From Pedinophyceae sp. YPF-701 (taxonomy: Eukaryota > Chlorophyta > Pedinophyceae), in NCBI GenBank assembly GCA_916048055.1, contig CAJZHL010000001.1:248001-312000 (forward strand): a DNA stretch of 64,000 bases, given 5' to 3'. The notes beneath the pieces were generated by a model. It did not search any database. It saw only the letters and a program-made list of their open reading frames with translations, and was not told the origin of the DNA. This document shows positions 20,888 to 32,493 of this stretch, piece by piece; positions within the stretch are counted from its first letter, which is position 1; each line of letters begins with the position of its first letter. The translations under genes were made by a program, and so were the position numbers.

Positions 20888-23800
20888 ATGGGCAAGAAAA
20901 AGAAGCATGGCGCCCACGGCGGCGGGCACGCGGGCAACGATCACGCTGATGGCACCAAGGCGGCCCCGCACGTCGACGACCTGGTGGCGGAGGAATGGGA
21001 GGCCATGACGGCCATCTGCAGCGCGACGGTGAGCGCTGTGCATGCTCGCAGCCGAGGACCGACGACGCGCACGGCCAGTTTCCGCAACGACGGTGCCGCT
21101 CTCGTCTCTTGCGCTGCGGCCGGCTGCGTGCGACAGTCGTCCGCCGCGAATCCGCGAATGGCCTCCTCGCACGATGCTGATTCCGTTGCGGACACGAAAG
21201 TCGTTCGGAGCCCAGCGACCAGGACGCTGACGCCCTGTTGGTTGATGCCGCAGTGGCGCGAGAGCCACAGGCGGTGCGCTTTGGCACGATCAGCACGCGG
21301 GAACCGTTCGTTGTACTTCGCGCATATGGAACACCTCCACGAACCCGCACCGCCAGGTCTCACCGAGCGGCCGTCCGGTGCGACACCACCCACAGCTGCT
21401 CTTGCGTCCCGCTCGCGCCCTGCAGGCGGATCCAGAGACGCTGACACTGCAGATGACGGTCCTTCCGAACGAGTTCAACCAGTCGATGGGTCAGAACTTC
21501 TGCATGGCCAGGCTTTCTTTGAAATATCCCAAGACGGGATATCCCAAGTCCCCGTTGCACGCCCATGTCGAGGCCGTGCAGGGGCTGACCTCCGACGACG
21601 CGCGCGCCATACACGGCGAACTCACGCAGGTACACCGCAGCCCCACCGGCACCAGCCAGGCACCCCGCAGCTCGCAAACACCAGACACCAAATCCCGAGT
21701 CACAAAAACCGGAGTTCACGGCTCGCATCTCGTCGCTTTCCGCAGATCGCCGAGGAGCGCGCCGCGAGCGCGGAGCAGCACGCGATGGACCTCTTCTGGC
21801 ACGCGCAGAGCTGCCTCCAGCGCCTCAACGACAGCGCCATTGACGCCGACCGGCGCACCCGCGCGGCGGCCCGCCACGACGCGTCCGCGACCTCGAGCAG
21901 GCGCGACCTCGCGGGCACGGCGCCGGGGTCGACGGAGCCGTCCATGGGCGGGGAGGGGCTCGGCGCATGGTACGGATTCGAGGCGCTTCATGGCGACGAC
22001 GCAGATGGCTGGGGGGGGAGTGGAGGGGGGGCGTTATTCGGGGAGGACCAGGAGCCTGCGCTGGCGGGCGCGATGGCGGTGCCGCGGGCGGGGCGCGCCG
22101 GCGGTCGGCCGGCGCAGACGGCGACGGGAGCCTCCCCTGTCATGCCGGGGCGGAGTCGGGCGGCGGGGGGAGTGCGGTGGTCGGACGCCGGCGGCGGGCA
22201 GCTCGCGACGGCGGCGTCGGCGCGCAACAAATTCGACGTGCTGCGCGACGAGGGCGCCGGCGACGAGCCGCCCGCCAAGCCCACGAGCCCTCTCGGCAGG
22301 CCGCCAGGCGCGCTGAAGCAACGTTCCACAAGGCCCCCGCGAGCCGCTCAGGCCGCGGAGCGGCCCGTGATCGCGCTGCCGGAGTCCGTCTCGGAGCGCA
22401 GCAGCGGCGAGGCCGCGCGGCGCCCGGCGGGGTACGCGGCTGCGGCGGAAGCATCGATGTCTGGGACTGGCCGGCTGCTGCAGAGCATAGGACGGGGATT
22501 CTCGGCCTCGATCGCTCGGTTCTTTCCGCCGACGCTTCGCGCGATCATCGGCGGTCAAGGCGAGGCCGAGGCCGCGTCGCCCGCGGGGGGGCGGACTGGT
22601 AGCACGTCGACGGAGGACTCCCGGCGGTTGCGGCGCCTGTCTGACCCGGAACGCAGCGAGGCGGTCAGCGAGACGCTCGTGCCGGAGCGGTCCGTCACGC
22701 CCGGCGTGCCGGGCTCCGCTCGCGGCCCTGGCCCGCGCAAGTGGTCGGGCGAGGGCGCCGCGCGCACAGCCACGCACTCCGCCGCCAAGCAGCAGGTCCT
22801 GACGGGGCACCTCCTCGTGACCATGGCGCGGCAGGTCGCGGGCCGGGAGGCCTCGCGGCTCAGCCCGGGCGGCAGCGTCAGCGCGCGGGACGAGCCGCTG
22901 TGCGCGGCGATAGCGTCCGTTGCGGATCAGTTCGCCATCGAGGGTGCGATACCCGGCTGGCTCGCGGCGCTGCTGAAGGAGCGCCCGGCGTACGTGGAGC
23001 TGGCGTTCCGCCGGCTTTTCCCGGCCCCGCGGCCCGCGGCGTCGAGCGCGATGGCGGCGGCAGTCTGGCACGCGGGCGCGGTGCGCGCCGCGGCCGGCGC
23101 GCTGGAGAGCGGCGCGGAGCCGCAGCTCGCGAGCCGGTACGAGCAGGACTTCGTCGAGGTCCGGCCGCTCGGGAGGGGGGGGTTCGCGGAGGTGTTTTTG
23201 GCGGAGAATCGCGTCGACCGACGCCTGTACGCCATCAAGAAGGTCCGCATGGACCCGACGTCGCAGCAGATGAACGAGAAGATCATGAAGGAGGTCACGA
23301 CGCTGTCGCGCCTGCAGCACCCGAACATCGTGCGCTACTTCCAGGCGTGGAGCGAGGAAGTGCTGATGTCGCGGCGCGCGACGCGGGCCGGCGCGGGGGC
23401 GTTCTCGGACTCCCTCGGGCTGTTCGACTCGACGCTGGACGACGACGATCTGTGGGAGGAGGACGACCCGAGCGGGTCGGTCCACAGCCGCGCGTGGGGG
23501 GGGTTTATACCAGGTGCGGGGGGGTCCAAAGCTACGACGGGCAAACAGAAGAACAGCATGTACGACCTCATCCAGTTCGGAGGGGACAGCGAGGCCCCGG
23601 GTCCATCCAGCGGGAACCAGGCCAGCAGCGCTGCCGACCGCGAGGGCTCTGACGATGACGGACCTGACGACGACGAAAGTGATGAGGAGTCGAGCGGCGG
23701 GTGGCAGGTGGCGCGCGGGGCGCGATCCCGGCGGCGCGCGGCCGGCCAGCGCAGCAGAGCGGCGGTGCCGCGCGGCGAGGGCCCGGCCGGCAGCGGCAGG

Positions 23801-26587
23801 AAGCAGCGCGTGCCGTTCCTGTTCATTCAGATGGAGTATTGCCCGCAGACGTTGGACACGTTGGTGGCGTCGCACGAGATCGACAGCGAGCGCGCGTTCG
23901 ACATCGTGCGCGGGATCCTACAGGGCCTCGCGCACATCCACGCGCAGAACGTCATCCACAGGGACCTGAAGCCGGGCAACGTGTTCGTGGACTCGACCGG
24001 GGTGGTGAAAATCGGGGACTTCGGGCTCGCGAAGGCCGCGGCGGACCCCGCGTCGAGCGCGGCGGGTCCGGGGAAGGACGCGGCGTCGCTGCCGCGGAGC
24101 GCGGCGGCCAGCGGGGCGCAGGGCCCGGCGGCCAGCGCGTCGGGGGCTGTCGGGACTCTCCTGTATATGGCGCCCGAGGTAGGCGCGCGCGCGTCGGACC
24201 GGATCCGTGCATTTGATCGCACGCCCTTGCCTGATATCTGCTTGCGGACGGATGCACCGAATGCTGCGTTCATTCTCGGTCGTGAAGGCCTCGTGCACTG
24301 TGTGTTGCGAGGAGTGTCCGCAGATCCTGCAAGAGTGGGCGCAGACCGACTACAAGGTCGACATGTACTCCCTCGGCATTCTCGCCTGCGAGCTTTGGCT
24401 GCGCTTCTCCACGCAGTACGAGCGCATCGCCACGCTGCAGGAGGTGCGCGCCACGGGAGCGCCGCCGCCCGCCCTCGTCAAGCAGTGTCCGGCCGCCGCC
24501 GAGCTCGTCCGGTGGCTCGTCGCCGCGGACCCCGCGCGCCGGCCCTCGGCCCGCGAGGTGCTGTCCTCGGACCTGCTTCCTCGAACCCTGGAGGACGAGC
24601 AACTCGAGTTCGTGTTAAAGAGTCTTCCGAACAACGCGCAGCACACGGAGCGCGTGCTCGACACGCTCTTCGACCTCGGCGCGCGGCACAGCGAGCTGCA
24701 GGCCGGCGTGGGCGCTGGCGGAGCCCTCGCCGCCGTTTCGGAGCGCGCCGCCGTGCAGCTAGAGATGCTGCCAGGGACCCCCCGGACAGCCTCCGCGGCG
24801 GTGCGGGAGGCGGTCGAAGGTGCGTTGGCTTCCCGTTGGCTTCCCACCCGTTGGCTTGCTGGGTATGATAGATCTGTGTCGTTTGGCTGCTTGCTCGGCC
24901 CGTGGATGTGCGTTGCGACGGCAGGACGCTGCTCTTTTGTTTGCTGCAACGCAGAGGGTCTGCGCGCGACGTTCCAGCACCACGGCGCGGTTCCGATGAC
25001 GAGCACCAGCATCGGCCTCGCCGTGGGCCCGCTCCCGAAGTTCGCCGCGACGTGTCTCGCGCGCGACGGCCGCCGCATGGCCCCGCGCTACGACCTTCGC
25101 ACCCCGTTCATCGCCTGGCTTGGCCGCCTCGCGTGCGAGCTTGCACAGGGCGCCAACAGCGCGTCGTTGCTCTCCCTCGAGACCCTCCGCCGGTACGAGC
25201 TCGCCGGAATTCTGCGGAACGGCGTCGCGGGCGGCCTCCCCCGCGAGCACGCTGTTGCCGACGTCGACTTCCTGTTCCCTGACGCCGCGTCCGACGGCGA
25301 GGGCGCGCGGCAGTGCGCGGAGATGATCCGGTGCGTCGTCGACGGGCTGCGGCCGGTGTTGTCGCGGGACGGCGTGACGCTCGAGGTACGGTTGTCGCAC
25401 ACGGCGCTGTTGCCGCTGGCGCTCGAGGTGGTCGGGCAGGTCAAGGAGACGCAGCGGGCGTCCGCGCGCGCGCAGCTGTCGAGCGCGGCGCGCGCGCGCT
25501 CCGTGCCGCTGCTGACGCCCGAGGGCAAGCCCGGGCGCGCGGGCCCGTGGAGGGACATCGTGCACGGCCTGCAGGGCCTCGGCGTCGCCAAGATCCAGGT
25601 GAGATCACCGACACAACCTGCAGTGTCGCTGCAACGCAAAACATCATTCACATCGTCGTCCGTGTCTCGAGTGAATGGGTGGAAGCTTCGTAGCTGTCGT
25701 CATCATCTGTGGCGCCTCGCGAGCCGTCCACGCCGCGCGAGCGGGCGATCGCTGACGCACTGCTTCTCTTCGTCTTTGCCCCGCAGCCCCTCTTGCGGCT
25801 CGTGCGCGACCTCTGCGGCCCGGCGCTGGAGACCCTCCCGCGCCTGCGCACCCTCCACGGCCTCCAGAACCACGCCTGCGCCGTCGCCGTCCTCGACGAG
25901 CTCGACGCTGTCAGCCGCGCGCTCGAGACGTGGGGCCTCGCCCCGCTCGAGGTCCACATCGACCCAGTCATACCTTGCGACACCCCCGGGATCTCGGGGG
26001 TGTTTTTCGAGGTCCGCGCGGTGCTCCCGGCCGCCGAGACGACGCGCGGACGCGCCCGGCAGCAGTTCACGACGTCGTCCTACGTCCTCGCGATCGGGGG
26101 CCGCTACGACGCCGCGCTGCGGCGGTGCTGGCCGCAGGGGGTGCCGGTCCCCGGCGGGGTCGGCGCGACGGTCTCTCTGGACCGCGTCGTCAGCCTCGCG
26201 ACGCCGCGCGAGGCGCGCAGCCCCGCAGCGGCCGCGCAGGGCGCGGCAGGGGGCGTTCCGACGTGGCTCACGCCGCCCGCGAGCGTCCTGGTGTGTTCCC
26301 GCGGCGGCGGGGGCCTCTTGCGGGAGCGCGTTACGACGTGTGCGGCGCTCCGCGCCGCGGGCGTGTCGTGCGAGATCGCCCCCGGCGCGGCGCCGAGTCG
26401 CCAGGAGCACCACGCGTACGCCAACGCACGGGGTATTCGCTGGCTTGTGTGGTTGGAGGCGGACCGGCTGGCGTCTGCGGGGGTGGTGCGGATCCGCGGC
26501 GGGGACGGCGCGCAGCGCGTGGACGAGGAGGCGAGCCTGGACGACCTCCCGGCGCGCATGAAGGAGCTCATGCAGTCGCGGCACTGA
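20888..26587 (+). CDS. GCN2: GCN2-type eIF2alpha kinase
   Basis: Six exons (20888-21028, 21426-21629, 21746-24178, 24324-24819, 24955-25598, 25787-26587) join in phase to 1572 residues. Order of parts: a Lys-rich start (MGKKKKHG), an RWD domain (about 33-115; the family binds GCN1), a long low-complexity stretch, the protein kinase (about 579-1010), and a degenerate histidyl-tRNA-synthetase-like region (about 1090-1480) that in this family senses uncharged tRNA. Kinase residues are intact: GRGGFAEVF loop, lysine in YAIKKV, HRDLKPGN, DFG, YMAPE. A large acidic Ser/Asp/Glu insert splits the N-lobe, as is usual in eIF2alpha kinases. The HisRS-like part keeps RYDLRTPF and GGRYD. The protein would phosphorylate eIF2alpha in the cytosol on amino-acid starvation. 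No pseudokinase is obvious between RWD and kinase. The next gene (ABCF) converges on it. Confidence 0.93.
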
Positions 26588-26822
26588 GTTGCCCTGCGTC
26601 GTGGGTCGCTTGCGTTGCTGCCCGACTGCGCGGGGGATCTTCCGGGATCCTTCGCCTGCATCTATTCGTCAGCGAGCCGTGCGCGGCGCGCGTTCGCCAC
26701 GTCAGATCAAAAGCAATAGAAAGACGCAATTCCACAGACATCAGTGAAACATGACTCGATCCTGTCACATCATCTTCGATGCGCTCTGCAACGCCGATCA
26801 GCGTGTCGCCCTCGCAGCGCCC

Positions 26823-29572
26823 TCACGCCGCCTCCGCGCGCTCCGCCAGCTCCAGCCACCGCTCCGTCTTCGCCTCCAACTCCCCCTGCAACACCCCCAG
26901 CTCGTCAGTCCACTCCTGGAGCTTCCCGTAGTCCCCGGCCGCGCTCGCCTTCGCCATCCCGGCCTCCGCCGCCCCCACGCGCTCCTCCAGCGCCTCCACC
27001 TCCCCCTCCAGCTCCTCCAGCTCCCGCACCTCCCACGGCGCCAGCTTCTTCACCTTGTTCCCCCCCTGTGGTTGGGCGGCGCCCTTGTCCCGCGGCTGCC
27101 TCGCGTCCGCGGTCGCGCTCGAGCTCGCGCTGCGCCGCGCCGCTGCGGCCTCGCGCTCCCGCACCGCCTCGACGTACTCCCCGTACGGCCCGTCAAACAG
27201 CCGCACCTGCACAACCAGGTAAACGAATTCGTGTTCACCGACTTCATACCGGTCGCGCAGAGCTCATGCTCATGCTTGCGCGGCACGGGACGCGCTGACA
27301 GTGTCTGCAGCGGGAGGAGGCGGGGGGGGGGGTCCTGCTGCGCACACCTCCCCGTCGCCCTCCAGCACGAACAGGCGGTCCGCGCAGCCCTCGAGGAACG
27401 CGCGGTCGTGCGACACCACCACGAGCGTCCCGCCGTACGACGCCAGGACGCCCTCGAGCGCCTCCACGGTGTCCAGATCCAGGTCGTTCGTCGGCTCGTC
27501 CAGCAACAAAAAGTTCGGACGCCCCGCAAGCACCGCCGCGAGCTGCAGCCGCCGGCGCTCCCCGCCCGACAGCAGCCCGATCAGCTGCTGCTGCCGCGGC
27601 CGGGGGAACCCGAGGCGCTCCAGCACGACCTCCGGACGCAAACCGTCCTCCCAGGACCCCGCGTCGCCGCCCGCGGCGTCCTGCTTGAGGTAATCGATCA
27701 CGCGCGAGCCCTCGGGCATCGCCGGCGGGTGCTGCGTGAAGTACCCGACCGCCGTCGTCTCCCCGGGCGTCACCGCGCCCTCCGTCGGCGCGTTCACGCC
27801 CGCGAGCACGTCGAGCAGGCTGCTCTTGCCCGCGCCGTTGCGCCCGACGACGCCGATGCGCTCCCCGCGGCCGAACTCGTAGAAGAACGAGCGGAAGAGC
27901 GGCTTCGCGGGGTCGTGGCCCCACGCGACGTTGTCGACCTCGAGCACGACATTGCCCTGGCGCTGCGCCGTGGCACCGGCGGCGGCGAGGTCGGGCACCA
28001 CGTCGTCTTGCGGGCGGTCGCGGGCCTTCGCGGTGAGCTCGTAGAACTGGTTGATCCTCGCCCGGCTCTTCGTCTGCGAGAATCGATCGAATTGAACACC
28101 AAGCGAACGTGAACATGGTGACGGCGCGCTGCGCGCTGCAGCGGGCTTTGAAAGAACGCAAACAACACACACACATGCGTCTAGGCCCTCCTGTCTGCAG
28201 CCTCAAGCAAAGGGACGGCGTCCTCAGGCTCACCGAGCGCGCTTTCGGCTGCCGCCGCATCCACTCCGTCTCCTTTCGCAGCACGGTGCGCGCCGCGTCC
28301 GCCGCAGCCTGCTGCGCAGCGCGCCGCTCCGCCCGCAGCTCCCGGACCTTGCCGTACGACCCCGATCCGCCCACCTCGTGCATGTACGCGCTGCCCTGGT
28401 CAATCTCGAGCACGCGCGTGCACACGCGCTCCATGAAGGACCTGTCGTGCGTGACGAGGACCACCGTCGTGGCCGCGCCCTGCGAGACCAGCCGCGCCGC
28501 GAGCCAGTCGATCGCGCCGAAATCCAGGTGGTTCGTCGGCTCGTCGAGCACGATCAGGTCCGGCGCGCCCAGGAGCGCGCCCGCCAACGCCACGCGGCGC
28601 CGCTGCCCGCCCGACATCTGCAGAAGCGGTGCGATGCGTGCCAGCCTATGGTTCAGCAGCAGGTCGCGAAAGCGAGTGTTCGTTGGGAGCGCGGGGTACA
28701 GCGGTGTTGCAAGTTGCCAGGATCAGCGAGAGAGTGTTGCTCACCGCGCCGATCTTGACGGTTGCGTCGGCGATGCCGAGCGCGGACAGGGACGCCTCGG
28801 CCTCGCTCGACAGCGTCCAGCCGTCCGCGGCCTCGACCGCCGCCGTGGCGTCGGCCAGCGCGTCCGCGTCGCCGCTGGCCGCGGCCCGCTCGTACTCCCG
28901 CAGCGCCTCGGCGGCGCCGCCGGCGGACGACAGCACGGCTTCCAGAGCGGTCCAGTCCGGGTCGTACTCGGGGTCCTGGAGGCAGCGCCCTGTCGAGACG
29001 CCGCGCTTCACCTGCAGAGAGCCGTCGGTGGGGGCGTCCGAGCCCGCGAGGATCGACAGCAGGGAGCTCTTGCCGCTCCCGTTCGCTCCGATGACGCAGA
29101 CGCGGTCGCTCTTGTGGATGCTGCGGAGGGAGGTGCGGGGGCGGAGCGTGTAGGGTGCTGCGAGGGAGGGGCGTCCGCTGCTGGGCCGGCGAGGGCGCGT
29201 CGTGTTCGGGTCGCTTCGCGAGAGGATCGTCGTGCGTGTGACGTGCCTGAAGGTGAGGTCGCGGAAGAGCTGCTTCTCTCCGTCGTGCGTCTTGCCGAGG
29301 CTTTCCGCCACCAGCATCACCTCGCCGCGCTTGGTCGGGGCCGCAGTCTCGGGCGAGTCTGCGCCCACGTCCGCCTTGGCTGCGCGACACACGAGGCGTG
29401 TATGGTGCCGCACGGGCCTCGAGGTGCGCTGACAACGAGCCTGGGCGAGGCGGGCGCCTAGCAGTGGGCGGCCACAAGCTCCGTCGATTCCGTGGGCGAT
29501 CGTCCGCGCGCCATTGGACACCAATCTGCTTGCTCCGCGCAGTCCATGTGCGTGTCCCGCAGGTCGGCGCAT
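26823..29572 (-). CDS. ABCF-family twin-ATPase (Uup-like), probably organellar
   Basis: Five exons read leftward (29572-29247, 29120-28745, 28617-28234, 28073-27348, 27206-26823) join in phase to 731 residues. Two ABC domains are complete. The first has Walker A GANGSGKSS (about 121), signature MSGGQ (235) and LIVLDEPTNHLD. The second has GRNGAGKSS (about 439), LSGGERRR (533) and FLLLDEPTNDLD. There are no membrane segments. The linker ends in KARSTKSRARINQF and the C-terminus (about 655-731) is a Glu-rich coiled coil as in bacterial Uup and plant plastid ABCF proteins, which act on ribosomes. The N-terminus (MRRPAGHAHGLRGASRLVS...) is transit-peptide-like. An ATG 60 nt upstream (29632) is also in frame. 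Intron 1 appears to use a GC donor (TTCAG|GCACGT), which is the only choice that keeps phase and restores the family sequence DLTFSIHKSDRV. Confidence 0.9.
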
Positions 29573-30033
29573 CGCGCGTGCATTTCCCCCCCAGCAGCGC
29601 CCTGTGCGGGTCCCGTGAACCGAGCAGGGCATCTTGACCGAAGCACGCGAGGCGTCGCGCGTCCCTCACGCACCCGCACGATGCGTGCAGGAGAAGGGCA
29701 TGGCGGGCACATGCGGCGCCTGGCCCCCAAACAGGGCGCCAAGCGAAGCGAGAATGCCTCGGAGTGCGTCACTGTGTCAGACACACAACATAACCCCCCC
29801 CCCGCATGGAAACATCCGCAGCGGCGAATGCCGTGCGACGCGAAGCTGGCAGGCGCACGGCAGGGCGAAGGGCTGCGACGAAGTGCCTCAACACGAGCTC
29901 CGCGCACGACGACAGTGCAGAAACACCACCACCACCACGATGATGATGATGCAAACATTCGCGAGCTTTCACAGCGTCAACCGCAGCCCCCTCGCGTCGG
30001 GCGTGTGCCAGCGACGCGAGCGACACTCGACGC
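29573..30033. other. Intergenic region with a small trinucleotide repeat
   Basis: This stretch of about 460 bp separates the ABCF start and the methyltransferase stop, both on the minus strand. It holds the ABCF promoter by position, and a (CAC)n/(GAT)n microsatellite at about 29923-29951. Nothing else was recognised. Confidence 0.45.
29923..29951. repeat. Compound (CAC)n(GAT)n microsatellite
   Basis: Five CAC-type triplets run directly into four GAT-type triplets, in non-coding DNA. Confidence 0.8.
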
Positions 30034-30987
30034 TCACCCCCGCTGCAACCCCACGTCGTCTGCTGCCCGCGCGCCGCCGTCGACGTACGTCACGCGGATC
30101 GCGCCACGCGGCGGCTCCCCGCTCCCCATCGGCGCGTCGCGCACCCGCAGCCCGCGCGTGCGCAGGCCCGCCCACAGCGCCGCGTCCACGCGCGCCGAGC
30201 GCTCCTGCGTGGCCAGCACGGCCACCGCGCGCCGCGAGCGCAGCGCCGCCGCGAGCGCGTCCGCGAACGGCTCCACGAGCTCCGGGAGCCACACGCAGTC
30301 CGAGGCCACGACGAGGTCCCACTCGAGACCCCCCCCCACACATCCCGCCTCCAAACACCCCCCACGTCCTGCGGCTTCCCGCCAGTCCAGCCGCAGGACC
30401 TCGACCCGCACGCCGCCCCCGATCCACGCGGCGTTCAGCGCCGCGTTGCGCCGCAGCGCCGGCAGCGCCTCCGGCAGGTCGGTGAGCGCGACGCAGCGAC
30501 ATGCAGGGAAACACGCCGCCGCGGAGAGGCCGACGAGGCCCGTGCCGCTGCCGAGCTCGAGGACGCCCGCCACGTCCGCGCCGAGCTCGCTCCGCTCGAT
30601 CTCGGCGCCGCGGTGGTGGAGGTGGCGCGCCAGGACGACGGCGCCGTCCCAGACGTGCCAGGCGGTCCCGCGGCCGGCGCCGCCCTCGCTCGCGACGCGC
30701 ACGGCGACGGCGCGCGGCCGCCCGACGCGCAGGCCCGCGCCCTCGAGGTCCACGTCGGCGTTGCGGCCCGGGCGCCAGCGCGCCGCCACGGCTCGCGGCG
30801 TCGCGTCGACGTCGGCCGCGCAGCACGCCCACGCGCCGTCGGCGCCCCGCACGAGCCCGTGGCGCGCCACGGCGTCGCCGCCGACCCCCCGACCGTCGTT
30901 CAGGCGCCCCGCCAGCGCCTTGGCGATCCCAGAGCACGCGCAGACTCGCCTCCTGCATCCCGCCGCTGCGGTGCCTCCTTCCTGCAT
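30034..30987 (-). CDS. METTL21-like protein methyltransferase
   Basis: A single exon of 317 residues. The segment GTAWHVWDGAVVLARHL (about 108-124) followed by SAM motif I VLELGSGTGLVGL (142-154), the acidic end of strand 2 (ALTDLPEALPALRRN) and WDLVVASDCVWLPEL matches the METTL21/FAM86 group of seven-beta-strand protein lysine methyltransferases. This group modifies chaperones, elongation factors and similar proteins. The post-I and ASD motifs are present, so activity is likely; the target is unknown. The first 100 residues are Ala/Arg-rich and could be a less conserved beta-sheet or a presequence. Its stop is 461 bp from the ABCF start, and its start lies 56 bp from the stop of the next gene on the same strand. 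Confidence 0.8.
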   Translation of the reverse strand: MQEGGTAAAGCRRRVCACSGIAKALAGRLNDGRGVGGDAVARHGLVRGADGAWACCAADVDATPRAVAARWRPGRNADVDLEGAGLRVGRPRAVAVRVASEGGAGRGTAWHVWDGAVVLARHLHHRGAEIERSELGADVAGVLELGSGTGLVGLSAAACFPACRCVALTDLPEALPALRRNAALNAAWIGGGVRVEVLRLDWREAAGRGGCLEAGCVGGGLEWDLVVASDCVWLPELVEPFADALAAALRSRRAVAVLATQERSARVDAALWAGLRTRGLRVRDAPMGSGEPPRGAIRVTYVDGGARAADDVGLQRG

Positions 30988-31043
30988 CGCTGCGGGTCGC
31001 CCGTCATCCGCGCGACGTGCGCGTCCGGCTCACGCGGCCCCGG

Positions 31044-31913
31044 CTACAGGTCGGCCCGCGGCTGCTCCTCGCCGCCGCTGGTTTGCTCAGCAGGTGTTTG
31101 ATGTTGCTGTTGGTGGGCTGCCTGTTCGACGAGGGAGCGGACGGACTCCGGGAGGGACTGCGCGTCGAGGTTCCCCGCGGCCGCCTTCTCCTGCAGCGCC
31201 TGGATGCGCTCCCGGTTCCGCACGGCGATGCGGCGCAGTGCGGTTGCCTTTTCCTGGGGGGACAGCTCGGCCCAGTTGCTGATGCGACGCACGCCGCCCT
31301 TTGCTGCAGAGCGCACGTGATGACGGCGGCTCTGATGATGCGCACGTCGCTCGTGGTGCGCGACAGCGAATAGCCCGCATGTGATGATGGTGGTGCTCTT
31401 CTCGCTCGTGCGTGTCGCGGCCACGACGTGCCATGCGAGGGGTGGAACGTTCGTTCGTGATGCGACATCGCGAGCGCTGCGAGTAACTCACTCGTAACGA
31501 TGACGGGGCCGAGGCTGTCCAGGGGAACAACCGAGCCCAGTGGAAGCTTCGTGGCGCCCTCCTCCGCGGTCGGCAGCGCTTCGCTCAACACCTCGCGCAC
31601 GCCCTCACTGCTGTCGAGGCTCGCGGCGACCTGCAAGGTGCATGACACGGGGCTCACGGCGCAACTGAGCTGCGCGCTGGGTGCCAGTTGAGGCGTCGTC
31701 GCGGCCCCCCTGAGCGCACAGCGCCTGACGGACGACCCAGTCGCGGGCCAGGCAGCACTATCAGCGGGCACATCGGGCTCTTCCGGCTGAGGCTCGACTC
31801 GTGCTGCACGGTGCGGCCAGCGCAGGTGCAGTGCGCACCTCCAGGGGCAGGATCCCGGCACATGCGACGCAGAGAACCACGAATGCGATGCACAGAGCCG
31901 TGATCCTTGGCAT
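31044..31913 (-). CDS. Small secreted or lumenal protein of unknown function
   Basis: Three exons read leftward (31913-31839, 31669-31492, 31303-31044) join in phase to 170 residues. The N-terminus MPRITALCIAFVVLCVACAG is a clear hydrophobic signal sequence. The middle is neutral with three cysteines near its start. The conserved-looking part is the third exon (RISNWAELSPQEKATALRRI, then AVRNRERIQALQEKAAAG), an amphipathic helical pair, followed by a Gln-rich end. The last intron has a consensus GTGAGT donor and matching phase 1. The first intron is less certain because the acceptor was chosen only to keep phase 0. I do not recognise the family with confidence. Confidence 0.55.
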
Positions 31914-32370
31914 CGTCTCCGCGACGGCGCGAGAATTTCGTGCACGCGGGCCGTGGGCGCGCGCACAAATGGGGACCAGGGAGCTCCCACTGCTGAGCCT
32001 AGTCCAGGAGGGGCCCAACAGGCGTCGACGTGGCGCTCTGGCGGCTGTTCCGGTGCGCCAGCACGGCCGCGGAGTGCAGCCTTCGCGATTGCTGGGGATC
32101 TCGCGGCTGCACGGCGTCGGAGGAAGCGGCGATGCGCAAACATGCTCAGAGGGCATTTTGGTTCCAACAGGGACGAACATTGTTGTACTGGGCTTCCGGG
32201 CGGCACGCACGGAAAGCTGAAGAGCTGTTCGTGTCCGATGTGTGTGTACCCATGCGTGGCACCTGGCGTGTGGTGGTGCAGACCGCGTTTTGGCAGATGT
32301 TGTATTAGTATGTATCTCTTTGTACAAAAACTGTGCTGGAAACGCTGTTTATCCAACCGAGCATCGATAT
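31914..32370. other. Intergenic region upstream of tRNA-Thr
   Basis: These 457 bp lie between the start of the small secreted protein gene (minus strand) and the tRNA gene. The 90 bp before the tRNA are clearly richer in A and T than the surroundings, as is common upstream of polymerase III genes. No gene was seen. Confidence 0.45.
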
Positions 32371-32493
32371 GCTCGCATAGCTCAGTTGGATAGAGCACTC
32401 GTTTAGTAAATGGCGCAATCGCGCGGTTGTGCACTGCCACATGGCATGCCGCTAAACAGCGAGAGGTCCGGCGTTCGAATCGCCGTGTGAGCA
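32371..32493 (+). tRNA. tRNA-Thr (AGT) with a 49-nt intron
   Basis: The acceptor stem pairs GCTCGCA (32371-32377) with TGTGAGC (32486-32492), with one G-T pair and discriminator A. The D-arm is GCTC...GAGC. The anticodon stem CTCGT pairs with GCGAG (32459-32463), and the loop TTAGTA-A puts AGT at 32405-32407. The intron 32409-32457 sits at the canonical position after nucleotide 37. The T-arm CGGCG-TTCGAAT-CGCCG is perfect, and A and B boxes are present. The mature length is 74 nt and the body resembles plant cytosolic tRNA-Thr(AGT). It lies about 740 bp upstream of the threonyl-tRNA synthetase gene. Confidence 0.93.

Noticed and set aside
20888-29572. GCN2 next to an ABCF gene as a GCN2-GCN20 functional cluster
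   Set aside because: The ABCF protein is Uup-like with a transit-like N-terminus and C-terminal coiled coil, not GCN20-like. The genes are convergent, so shared control is unlikely.
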